A DNA stretch of 64,000 nucleotides, taken from Stichopus chloronotus (taxonomy: Eukaryota; Echinodermata; Holothuroidea; Aspidochirotida; Stichopodidae). Numbering within the stretch: position 1 is the stretch's first letter; each line of letters begins with the position of its first letter. Below the pieces are notes generated by a model, which had not been told where the DNA came from, made no database searches, and was given only the letters and a program-made list of their open reading frames with translations. Of the stretch, positions 45,453 through 58,200 are shown in pieces. The stretch covers positions 1,896,170 through 1,960,169 of the forward strand of contig CM037830.1 in assembly GCA_021234535.1 (NCBI GenBank), given 5' to 3'. The translations under genes were made by a program, and so were the position numbers.

Positions 45453-45630
45453 AAATTACTAGATATGGGCAAATGTTCCTGTTTCCGTCCGGACGGGAAA
45501 TACTGTTACGGGACACAATTCCAAACGTCCTGCGGACATATTCTCTGTGAATTCTGTTATCAGGACATCCGGACACAATCTCCTTCACACCGGCACTCTG
45601 TGCCCCTTCAATACTGTTTTCGGCCTTTTT
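45453..45630 (+). CDS. Possible RING/TRAF-like exon fragment
   Basis: In frame with ATG at 45465 the stretch reads MGKCSCFRPDGKYCYGTQ, then FQTSCGHILCEFCYQDIRTQ. QTSCGHILCEFC fits C-x-H-x2-C-x2-C of a RING finger, and the P/F-x-Q-T-x-CGH form is typical of TRAF-type RINGs. Third positions are GC-rich and coding-like compared with the surroundings. A possible acceptor (CACGCAG, AG ending at 45450) and a donor GTTAAG (from 45631) frame it. The first zinc pair is not canonical and the second half of the RING is not seen, so it may be a fragment or pseudogene. No partner exons were found. Confidence 0.35.
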
Positions 45631-45739
45631 GTTAAGGTCACGGGTGAAGATGTCGAAACGTCAATTTTGCACCACGATTGAGCAACCGAGAAGGGAAATA
45701 TTCAACCTTTTTACTCAAAGAGGGATGCACATCCCCCTT

Positions 45740-45860
45740 AGACCTCTCCCCCTGCTATGTATCTGTGGTCTCCCTAAATTGAAATCCTGTTTTAAGCCCT
45801 GGGAGGGGATACCCCAGTTATCCCCTGCCAATTCCAAGAACAGGAACGATGAGTCAAGTT
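45740..45860 (+). repeat. Repeat fragment related to 30286-30560
   Basis: Shares AAGAACAGGAACGATGAGT and weaker flanking words with 30532-30550. The overlapping open frame 45629-45949 is therefore probably not a gene. Confidence 0.5.
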
Positions 45861-45949
45861 TGCTCCTTCACCAAAAAAACTCTGACTATCTCCTTGAACC
45901 AATGTCTACATTTGGACATTTTGGTGACAAGTATATAACTGAAGAATAA

Positions 45950-48841
45950 CCAGAGCGTCTGGATTTACGTATCGACTAGTGCATAGAACAGCAATAAGAC
46001 AGAACCGCCCTTGAGGCTAGTTGCCATAAGTGACTGAAAAATTAAGCAGATTCGATATCAATGCTTTGAGACATTTGTTTTTTGAGACATTTTTTTTTTA
46101 TGCAGAACTAATACAAAATAGGATTCTTCTCGCAATGTAACGCAGTTTAACCTTTAAGAAACAACACGTCAATTGCATGCCTGTAGGCAGGATTCGACCA
46201 TACCAAAATACGGTAGCATACCCTATACAGAAGTTGGACTAGATTCCTCGGCATTTTGCCCGCCTGTGTCGGTGAAAGTCCCTATAATGGACATATGTGC
46301 AACCTTTTTTCGGTATTTTATCCTTTAGAATGGGTTTCTTTTGTGGACTGAACATTGCAGTAGGCGAGTTGAGGTATACAAGGAGTGAAAATGTTGCCAC
46401 ATTGGAGCAATTATGGAATGGTTATGGACTTTTAGCTGGCGGAACAGTATCATTCGAGGAGATGCGTGATTTGCTCTATAATGGTAACTTGGACAGCCTC
46501 TAGCAGAAAGGATAACCAACCTACGGAAAATTGAAAGTGCCATGAATGACCAATGTGTCAGCGTTCTACAGATTGGTAGCTTTTATCTGTTGAAAACATC
46601 GACATGGCTTTAGAGACCGCATTACTTTTGTAATTTAGTGCGAAAGTCAATGGGGCAACTAATAGGGGTATGCCTACCATCAGCTTTGGAGAACATGAAG
46701 CACGCCATCAATCAAAGAGGTTCTTATAGAACTTTAAGCTAGCGTGGACTGAAATCTTTGTTTGTTTGCGTGTGTGTGTTTGTAACATTCCCGTACTTTT
46801 TAACATTTTGAGAGATGGGTATACATAATAACCATTTTTTTTTTTCAGATTATTCTTCAAGAAACAGGTATCAACTTACAAGTCAACAAACTTGATGTTA
46901 AATGTAACCGGGGCAGTATAACTCTTTAAACTACGTCCAAAAAGAAAAAAAAAAAATCATTCGTGCGATAGGAGAGATGCACTTGTTTACTCTGTACAAA
47001 GGCTATCGGCTACAGGTCTATTCAATCGCTGCCTTCGAGCGTAAACAAGCATTCATCTGTCTGAATGAGACTTGAGTCACGGTCTTCGAATGTCTCAAGC
47101 ACGCGCGGGTTAGAAACGACTCATAGATTTGTTTTAACTATACTACTGAAACGCGGCGGAGCATTGGCCGTTCTTTACTCTCTCGCGTTTTAACTAGTAC
47201 GTGCAGCATTTTTTAACCATTGTGTGCTGAGTGCATCAAGTGTTTTATATATGTGGCTTTACAAAACTTTGATCCTAAAACAGAAAAATATACCGAACAG
47301 GATCACCTTGTAAGAATTTATGGGATTTCTACTGTCCTCACTGAGGTACACTTTTGAGATGCCGATGGTCGGATCATCAAACTAACCCTATTGGTTAATA
47401 GGTGATGTGTAGCATAAGAAAGTTGTTACTCACCACAAAACTGATAAACATCTCCATGTAAGTTCATAAATTTCAGGAAATTTATCATTCAAATGATTCT
47501 ACAATTTTGAAGGGATATTTGTGCGAATTTGGCATCAAATATTGGCAAGTTCATTTTCTTGGAATGCAGTGTGTTTTCGGCCTTCGATGTTAACTGTCAG
47601 ATCAAGAACTTCACCGGATATCGACAATTTTCCTATGGTGACAAGTAATCGTTCATTCGCTCCATGGATTATTTGCTCAGCACGGTATTTCCTCTAAAGG
47701 CTACTGTCACTTCGGTGGTGGAATAATTCCTCGTTCAGGTTAATAGAAGCCTGTCTCATATTGTGATTCACTGTACAGGTAAAGAGAGAAGCACGTTACT
47801 TTAGTACTGATCTGTGCATGCTATCATCCGTTGTAATGTTCCATATAGCACTGGATGTACAGTGAGCGAAAAAAAACACTGTCCGGGCTCATTTTACTCA
47901 AGTCAGTGCAGAATCACATACAGCAGCAGGTCAGTGACTGTCGGTTTAATTTGCTGGTTGTAACCAGGAAAAAACTCCCTCTTGTAACTGTAGCCCTCCG
48001 AGCTATCTGTGTGCCACCATAACACTACGAATAAACATTTATCAGGGTGATCGACGCAGTGACATACTACAAAACTACACGTGACTCAAAATTCATAAAA
48101 GAAAACGTTGCCCCAGGAAATTTAAGGTTATTGCTGGTCACTGTCTTACTGAGGGTCCTTTGTGGTCGAACACAACTTCCGAACTCCAAGAATATCCAGA
48201 AATATATGTACCTCTTAAATCAAGACCTAACTACTACACATGTAACTTCAGATGCAAATATTGGCCGAACACGCAACTTTTTTCTCATAGCTGTACATCT
48301 TCAGCTCACGACTCACGTGACTAGACAGTCAGGCTGCGGTTACTATGGTTTCTACGGCTGGTCATGTCTGGTGAATTACCAGTCGATGGCGTTGACCCCC
48401 CCCCCCCCCTTCTCCGTATTGTTTCTCTTTAGTAGTAGAGAGGCTAATATCTTTTTACCACCATTCATATTCATCGTGCGATCTCCCAAAAGGACGCCAT
48501 AAGGCGTCGTGGATGTATAATTTCATCGGAAGGGCGTCGTCGTGACATGTACTTGTAGCAAACTGCGACAGACTGTACAAAACTTTGAAATAAGTTAGCA
48601 ACTGATGTAGTCAAATGAATGAAGTTGGCATTGTCTATTTCCTACCTGTGTATATTTGGAATTACTGTGAGATCGCATGTACGGAATTCCATCCTTGTTG
48701 AAACTGACATGGAGTGCAGAATTTAGTATACCGCATGTTACACAAGCCACAATGGACCTTGAATAAACAACGCACCATTGCAGACGGACAGGCCGACGAA
48801 AAGTTAATTGTCTTTTCTCTCACATCATCACCAACACGGAT
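45950..48841. other. Intergenic and 5' flank of the K2P channel gene
   Basis: Holds a T run (46089-46098), an A run near 46944-46956 and C14 (48396-48409). The promoter and 5' UTR of the channel gene must lie at the right end, but no TATA box or clear start site is seen. The open frame 48047-48502 shows no domain. Confidence 0.4.
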
Positions 48842-49214
48842 ATGATATTTGGTAGCAAAATGTCGACCAAACAGAGATTATTTTATTGTTTAGTTTCAGC
48901 CTTTGCGTTAATATCCTATCTCTGTGTTGGGTCCCTCGTTTTCACAAAGATAGAACGTGCAAACCAGATGGGACATGGCACCCCAGAAATTAAGAAAATG
49001 GAGAAAGTCATTGAAAATCTGGAGAAACTAAGAACGGATTTGAATATTTCGGATAATGAGACCAATGGTAGAATAGAGCTGCAGTCTTATCTCATCTTAT
49101 TGAACGAGACGCAAACACTGGTGACAGATCTCCGGGACATGGCAGAAGCTGACCTGCTCCCTTGGAACTTTTATACGGGAGTCCATTTTTGTATGACGGC
49201 GGTTACTACAATTG
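48842..49214 (+). CDS. K2P channel exon 1 (M1, cap, first pore helix)
   Basis: It ends ACA ATT G/GTAAGT, leaving the glycine codon of GYG split after its first base (phase 1). This intron position inside the first filter is common in K2P genes (family knowledge). Residues 1-124. Confidence 0.9.
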
Positions 49215-52200
49215 GTAAGTACAAAAGCTGACTTTTAGAGAGCAAGTGACAAACATCTAGAAAAGAACTGCCTTCATTCAAATTTGAAGAGAGAAATCTT
49301 GAATGAAACTCCATTTTTTGTTGATATCCATTACTGTTTAGAGAAAGGGCTTCATTTTTTTTATGAAAATGCAAAGCCTACGACGTGGGGTGTTACACCT
49401 TGTCAATAAATCTTTTATTAGGCCTATGAATACTTTCTCCTATTACTGGGTTACTCATATGTAGGTGATGCCCATACTTTTAAAGAATTAAGACAATACA
49501 TGTTTCCAAAAAAAGAGCACTTGCGGCTTATAAAATTGTGAATTGCCCTTAAAAAAATGGTGCAAGTGTAAGCAAAGGAAAACATTAGGCACATTGCGTA
49601 AGTTCCCTCTTGACGTCACAATTGCATATTTGGCTCAAGTTTATTCCTACAGCAATTGTAAAACAGAAATTTAAATTCAATGGTCAATGTTTGATGGATT
49701 TTGATGGAAAGTGCTGAAATTTTTATTTAATAATGGTCAATACTCCTAAAGTGTGTTTTTCATGTTACGTGTATCCTAATGATATATGTTTGTATTGAAA
49801 GTAACCGAGTTATTAATAACCTCCAACACTGAGTAGGCCCAATGAAAGGTTCACCGAAAAATACCTGCAGCACAGCTTTTAATTCAACTAGCATTTCCCT
49901 AAAACCATGAATTAGTGTTTGGGTGGGGCGTGGAGTTCCTAAAAACAGAATACATGAATGGAAACATTGATAGCTATGTTTTTCTCTCCTTGGTAAAGTC
50001 TTTTGGATATTGTATCCAACATGCAAGCTTGATCATGTCAAATTATTATTTTATTTTTGTATTGCAGGCTTGTAAAACAAAGGTGACGTATGAAAAGACT
50101 AAAACTAGTGTATAAGATGTAGCGTTAACTGCGAAAGTATAGTTCACCATTAAGGAGGTGTGGTAAATAGAATTACTTTGGAGAGTTTAATTTATGCTAA
50201 TCCTTTTAGATTTTCTCCGGTGTGATAAGAGTTTCAATTCATAAAGCGATGAGCGCCGCTTGAGGTACACTTTTACTTTTCCGTGATATGTCCAAGTTCT
50301 AGTTGCTATAGGCCTATCTGAGTTACATATATAGCCACCTACTTATATCGTATGAGTAAGGATAATGTAGAACAATGCTTTTGTGCGATAACTGAAGTGG
50401 ACAGCAAAGTCATTGCAACTGAGACTCAAATCAAAATGATATATGTTTTCCCAAGATAGACAGATGTTTGGGAATAAGGCGAACTTTCACCCTTTGGAAA
50501 TGATTAAAAGGGTCACAAGTACAGCGGACATTAGAGGACATGCGAGACGTATAAAGTTATCTTGTTAGAGTAACTTGTTATCTTGACAACATTTTGCAAA
50601 TTGTCGAGCTACATACTTACGCTACCTCGACATCTCAAAAGTTGTCAAATTGTCGAGGTACCTTTTAACCTGCAGACTTGTGATCCCGACAAAATATTCT
50701 AGATAACTCGACATCTCGGAGAAATTTGTCAAACTATCGAAAGGCCGTAGTGGAAATAATTTGTCATCTACACCATTTTTGCAGATTGTGGAGTTATTCT
50801 AAGTCAGAGAAATTTGTCGAATTGTCAAGATGTCATGATAGCAAAGAATGCCATATCGACAATTCGATAAACGTTTCCCAGATGTCGAGTTACCGTATGT
50901 CGGTATTTCGACAATTTCCAAAAGTTTTTTGAGGTGACAATTTATTCCAACACGATAACATACATCTCGCAAGTACCGTTAGGCCTATGTCCCTCGTACA
51001 CAATACTATATTTTATTGTAGCATTTTATATATTACCTCAAATTTGCATGTTTATTTAGGTACACATCATCAATTTCATATACAGATAGGAGTCGGAACG
51101 TTTCAGGAGAAAAAAAAAGTGATTTATATTTTTATGTTTAATTTCCTAATACACATTAAGCCCATTGAATTTGTAAGTGGTAAACGAGACATGTTCTTGC
51201 TTGCAAACAGTTAAATACCAAGAAAGGAGCTGGATGCATTTCCGTCCATTACACATCACTTAGTTCACACACTTTATATATTCATAATACACACAGTAGC
51301 AAGCCACTAATCGTTTATTTTACTCATACTCCTGTCCGCAGTGGCGGTACTAGAAGCTGCTTTAAACCATTTATTTTGCCCTTCATTTACGCCTCTCCCT
51401 GTTCCCATGGCTACACGTTCACAATCCTGGTGCTCGCAACTGCCTTTGGGACGTTTGTGATTACAGTTGTTCCTGAAAAGAGTACAACTGCCTTGTAGGC
51501 CTACCATATGTCATGAGTCTATAGTACACACGTAGCGAAAAAAAAATATGGAGAGATATAAGCAACTACGAAGAGAAGGTTTCTTAAAATTGAATAACAC
51601 AAACTCCCCTTCCCCGAGTGCTGGTATACTTGATGTCTTTCCTGTCAAGAATTTGTAAATGAAAATATGACTTGCACATTACCAATTTTTTCCGATCATG
51701 CAGAACTAGAAATATGATGCAAATATACCGTAATATCATGACGTTTTTTGTCCACAAAAGGAGAGAGTTAGGTAAAGCTAATAAGCCTTAAATTTAATTC
51801 CAACTTTTTTTTAAGATCTTTGCTGCGGAAGTTTAATCAACCTTACGTTTGAACTAAACAAATAAAAAGCACATCACATCTACTTCGATGTTACAAATAG
51901 GGAAAAGAGGCGAACACACAAAGAAAGACTTTTTAACACAGAAAATGGAGGAATAAGGTGCAGGATAAATAAAGCGGGCCACTGGCTACCATCTAACCTG
52001 GCAAACCAATGAAGTGGTAGGCAGTTTTGTCTGTGTAGGCCTATGTGGAAGAATTTAATGTAGCCTACATCGAACTGATATAGATGTTTCACGAAGATGT
52101 TCTCAAAGCGACCACACACATTATTGTCCACTAATACATGAAGCACATATGGCGTACATCATCAACATAATGCAAGGCATTACACGTTTAAAGTCATCAC

Positions 52201-55200
52201 TGGAGATGATATTTCAAATCTTGGGGTTCACCGCACTACTTTTTTTTTACTTTTTACTGTATCCCTTGTAAGTAGCTGCATGTGTATGCGTGGGAGTAGT
52301 GACAAATCAGCCCCAGGAAAATAGTTTTTTCTTTGTATAGTGATGATGATTTTTAAAATATCCATTCGATATGCAAGCCACCCGAGGCAATTTCAATATA
52401 AGAGTGAAGTCCCCCTTTCCCAGAGGACACCTCCCTCATCCCACGTTAAAAACACACATAGTCTGTCTACTCGAATTGTCGGTATTAAGTACTGTATAAA
52501 TTGATCACGTGATACTTCAGTTACCACCACTCCTACCTCCATGCTGTTTAAAGCTCTTGAAACTTCTGTCATTTCTCAGACGATCCGTCATTTATTGAAA
52601 ACATTGTTGAAAAAGTGCAGACCATTTTCTGGGTTTGTTGAATGGTTTTATCCCCCTCAAAGTTAGACTTTGCAAAGTCTTTCTCGGCGAATGAATTCTC
52701 CTCCTTTGATACATTCCTCACAATTTGAGCTGCAGCCTACTTATACCCAACCGAGGATATGTACTCATCTAGTCATAGCGTTTCCCTGTGATCGCCGTCC
52801 GCGGGCAGCTATCAGTGGGGGGAGTAAACACTCTTAAGGAAGAGCAGTACAGTGTGGGTGTTCAGAGGTGGCGGAACCAAGACTGACAGAACCTTTTCCA
52901 GCCCAAGCATACTCTGCAGAGTCTACCTCACAGTCAGTTGTTTATTCGGTTTCCTTGTAGAACCTCCTTGGTTCGAGCAAAAGATGCTCCTAACAGGCAC
53001 GTCTGTACAATAACTACAATCACTGTTGCTACGGTTCTTGTACGTCGCTGTTCTTTAATATTGTTGCTAACCTCATAGTTTTTACGTAAAAAAAATTCAT
53101 GTTGCCCACCTTATTCTTACCTATGATTATCACCAAGTATGGCCTCATTCAGAACACTCAAGAGCCAAAGTCAATATAGGCCTACACATGTTTTCCTTCT
53201 TTTTTCTTTATCATAAAAATAATATACAACTACGACATTCTTTTGAAAATTCATTTCATACTTCTCAATAAAGTTACAGCAGACAGTGTGAGCCGCTTAC
53301 TCTTTTTCACATGCATTGGAAGGATATTATTATAATATTGCAAAGTCCTTTTGTCGCGTATCTTTTTCAATATTGAGTACATAGCTATCGTATCTTTCAC
53401 TGGGAATGCAGTGTTGCCTACTGAAGTCAAGCAGGATCAGATTTCGAACTATGTCCAACTTTGAATGGTCGTCTCACAAAAATATCCTGGTATGCGGGGG
53501 GCTTCCAAAAATACGAAACCAGTAGAGTAAACAAAAAAAGCAATAAACAACGTAGATAGTATTGTGTAGGCTACATATCCCCTCAAGTCTTCGATGCCTT
53601 TGGGGATCAACAACATAAGAAGAAAAACGTATAATTTATCGTAAGTCTTTATTTTCAATATTTCATATTCTGTTGTTTCCTGGAGCGTTTGAAATCGAAT
53701 AGTGGTTTTGTTGTGGATATAAAACCAGCAGAAAATTCAAAAAGTTAGCAGATATTCCTCGGCCCAACTGACTGTAACGCTGGTATGAAGGTTACCATGA
53801 CGACGGTGACATACTGATCTGTCTATTAATAGTGCGTCAGAAAATGATATCAGAGTTCACGGAACAAATTAAAAAACAAACAAACTAGGTTATGTGACAA
53901 GCATTGGCTATTTTATGCATATATGCAGCAAAATTGTCTTCGTAATCAGTCTCCCGGGGAATATTTGTGTACTAAAAATAAGAAGGTGAGTAACAAGGCG
54001 AGTAGGAACAAAATGCAAAGGAAGAAATACATCAGAATATCTGCCGAATCCGGGTTATAAAACGCCTCTCTGATGAACATTCCTTATTTTTGCTCTGTAG
54101 TATGTATGAGAGACGAACAGCGTCAACAACAACCCCTCTCCCCTCCTCTCATTCCTCCCCCCCCCCCCACACACACACAGCTTTGTTTTCCATTCATTCC
54201 GAGGACCTCATTGTGCTTTCTTTTGTTTTTTTTTCTTCCTCAACCCTAACCTTAGCAATAGACTGTCTATTGTTAATCTTGAGAGGACCAGAGAAATCTA
54301 TTGAATCTTCTACAGAGGACCTAAAATCTATTGTTTTGGTCCTCGATCCCACCCGAAAACAAGGGCATACATACACACGCACACATGCACACATTCCCGT
54401 CGAGTTCAGTATAAGGAGAAAACACGACACAACATTAACAAGGTGTAACAAACGATATAATGCAAAATGAAAAATCGCAACCCCCAACTCTCTCTCCGGG
54501 GCACCAAGAGTGTAAGAAACACAAGAAACTGCATATTTCTACTTATAGAACTATTTCTAGTTTTTAAGGAGTGAATTGTGCAGAATTAGTTTGATGTAAA
54601 GTAAAGAAAAACCTTATTTGATCCCCGAAGAGAAATTGCAATAATGTGAACAGCCATCAGACTATGTGTTTTACGGTTTACGAGTTAGTAATCTTCTGAA
54701 GTGTGTCATTATCACATAAATAATATGTTATGCATGATTCTGGCTTATTCTTTATGGTTTACTTAACTTTAAGTTTACTCAACGTGCAAAAATAATCACA
54801 AAGCATTGTTAAGATGTAACACGTATTGCGAATCGAGGTATGCTGTTTACATATTGAAACAACACAAACTAAACAGTTCAAAATGTTGTGGAATATCAGA
54901 GTAAAGTATACGTGTTACATCATCGATGGTCTTGTGGTTCCAATCATGTTCCGTGAACGATAACATTATTAGGTAATCATGAAACGATATCATGTTCGCG
55001 ATGGATACAAGACCTTCTTTAAATGTTACGTTTCTAATTCTGACCATGTATCGAGTCATTGTTTTTTTTTTAATTTTACATATCCTTTTCCTAGTCTCAC
55101 ATCCGTTTTTCATATTGTAGTTTGCGCTGTTTGTCACTGATGAAAAATTGAGTCCCAGGCGACAACTGATTTAATTTTATGGTTGTTAAGTGATTTTAAT

Positions 55201-58200
55201 TCATGCACCTGAAATGTCTCCTTGAGTACCGTTGAAATTTTACAAGAGATTTTCTGGTATTCACTTTCACTCCTGTAAATATCTATTTTCATATAGCTTT
55301 AGCCATCTAACATTTTAAAATATCCACTTGCCTGCCCATAGCTACCTACTAAATTCTAGTTTTAGACTACACTCCTCTTGTCTATGTACTTTACTACAAC
55401 ATAAACAGGCTTAAAAAAGAATGTAAAGATGGGAATAATTAAAGGAACTTAAGCTGATGTGATTGATTAAATTCATTTGGATTCTATAGAAATTTAGTAG
55501 ATGTAAGGGAAATGGTGGAAATAAAAAGAAAATTGGAATGTGAAAAAGTTCATGTTAATGTTACATGAAAGTCAAGTCCCAGCGAAAGTCGCTTAGCTCT
55601 GCTACGTTTTTGGTGTTTGTAGGCCTACTGTTTCAAAAATCCGGGCCTTGGTATTCGCAGTACATAGTAGGTCGGAAATGTAACCTCCGCTTTGGCTCCC
55701 TGTTCGTTAAGTCACAATATCACATTTTGATTTGCACATATAAAACGGCTGCACGTTTATACGTATGGGTATGACGAGGAAGTGTCCTTGGTTAAGCATA
55801 CATGAATGTTGTATTTTATTACACGTTCAATACACCCTTTTAAACGGGTCCAGATATCGATGGTCGGGTACCCTGGTGAAAGATGTATTGTCTCCGAATC
55901 AAGTTTATCGTCTACGATCCACTTTTGACACATAGTGGATGACTTTGCCACTATAAACTATAGTCGCATTGCCCTTTAAAGGGAGACTTTCTGCCGCGCT
56001 TTCGTTTTACTACTGTATTATAGTTCGCCTTTGTTTTTGTTTTTTTATGTTCAAGTTTCTCGGGACATGATGAATATTACTTATCGTAGTTTTGACTCTG
56101 ATTGTCATTTTACGGTAGTTTTTGTCCTACACTAACCGGGGTCGAAAACTCAAACGAAGGGATTGTTAATTAATTTTATTCAGTTTACATTCAGATTTAT
56201 AATAAAATAGTCTTAGTTTGATTAATTAAACTGAAATCTTAGGAAGACCATCTTGAAAAATACTTTCGTCTGTAACTCAAAGTGGAACTTTGTCGCCATT
56301 AAGATGTCGAGGTTGACGAGTTGCCTTACTGTTATTCATATGACACTTTTTGTTTCATTTAACAGAAATAAAATATGGTTATAAGCGTCAAGACGAGGAG
56401 GCAAGGGAATAACCCCCCCCCCCCTCCATTGGGACAAAAAAGCCGAAAAATTTGCGAACACATGAGACAGTGAAGGGGGAAAAAATTTGTTTAGAGGGAG
56501 ATGACTATTTCTGACCATCTTATCTGTCTATTCTTTCTAATTTTCATCCCTCCTTGGTGTCTCATTTAAAGTAGAGGGATACCGCATTTCCGTACCACAC
56601 TGTAACTTGATCCCCCCCCCCCCCCCCCCCCACGAACACACACACACGAAGCATCACTGTGAAGTCACCAGAGCAGAATAAAAGCTGAGCCTAAAAATTC
56701 TGGCAGCTTGGTCCAAAAATCGAAATTCTGGCATAAATTAGCCTTCCCCGGGAAATATTGACCCCCGGCGTACTCCTGTTAATATGGTACGATTCCGCTG
56801 GTGTACTTGACGTTTTTATACGTAGTATTTTTGATGGATGGAACTAATAGCCACAGAAATGTTGAATTACTATTGAATTATGTTACGATGATGGATATGT
56901 AGCTTACGTGATGAAGTTGTTGAAGTGCATCGTTTACTGTGAGATGCCATAAATAATTCAAGGGATTGATAGATACATCCCATGCATTACAACTGCTCTG
57001 AAGAACAAAGTTCCCTCTTGGCTTGGTTGTTGATGAATACTGTGTCAGTATTAAATGTCAAAAACACCTCATCATTACCATGTAACACATAGTACTTTAT
57101 TATGACACTAGGATGCATCGAAAACATTGAACATAGTACATTCTAGACCGCAGTAATTCAGATGTTCCTAACACATACTCACTCTTAAATATCCAGTTCA
57201 AAATTAATTAGAAACAGCCTAATTCTACAGAAGATCAGTAGTTCTGTGTGAATCTAACTTCAGTGTATGTAGGATACCGTGCTGCTGACAGGAATCTTCG
57301 AATGAATAAGTATTATTCCTTGTCCTAATTAGATAAACCAGTTTTCCATGTAAAGAAGGGAATGGAAATCAGAAGTATCATACTGTATACAGTATTTATG
57401 ACTTAATTATTGATTTATCGGTTTTCCCCTTTGAAAGATATTTTCAGGCAACGGATGGTACATCACTATAGAGGAGACGCTCAATCATAAACAGATGAAA
57501 TAGAAAAGCTTAACAAAAGCTCTTTTCTTGCTTTTTTTTTTTTTTTTTGCACACTTTTTAAATGATAAAAATTACCTTGTAATTTGAATAATGAGTAGTT
57601 TCTACCCCTCGAGGGATAGTGCGCTACAATTTTCGTGAGGGGGTGGGAAGAGATTCAAGAATAAAACTGTTTGCAGAGATGTGACTCTTTTTATAGAACC
57701 GTATAATACGGCTCTATGGATGTTATCTCACTGTGTAAACTTTGTGATATATATGCCGCACTATACGAAACGTCGTATACGCACAGTCCCCCCGAATGAG
57801 ACCATCATTAGTGACTATCTTTGTACCTTTATGACGTCATTTTTCTTTAATCACGTAAAAAGAATGTTATATGTGGGTTTTGGTGAACAAATCCTTTGCA
57901 CGATTGAAAAGAATACAATTGACACCACAATACCACGACTCGACGATTAAAGCCATATTGAAGTGTATCAGCCTGTATAAATAACCTGAAAGGGGAAATT
58001 GAATGTTGTATCTTATATTCTTCGAAGTAAAATTAATTTAATTACTTAATCTCAACTAACTGGCATCGTGATTCACTCACACAATATCTACCAGTTCCCT
58101 GCTTCTACAAAATAACACGCTTAGGAACATTGTTTCTACGTATCATTTACAATGCAGTAAGCGATTTATGGCAATGTAACGGTATAATAATATTCCATGG

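Noticed and set aside
45629..45949. Open frame of 106 codons after the RING-like exon
   Set aside because: Overlaps a dispersed repeat shared with 30532-30550.
46188..46235. tRNA-like AGGATTCGACC (possible B box or T-arm)
   Set aside because: No matching A box, anticodon stem or acceptor stem could be drawn on either strand.
48047..48502. Open frame of 151 codons upstream of the K2P start
   Set aside because: Contains a C14 run translated as PPPP, shows no domain, and an in-frame stop at 48764 separates the channel start from anything upstream.
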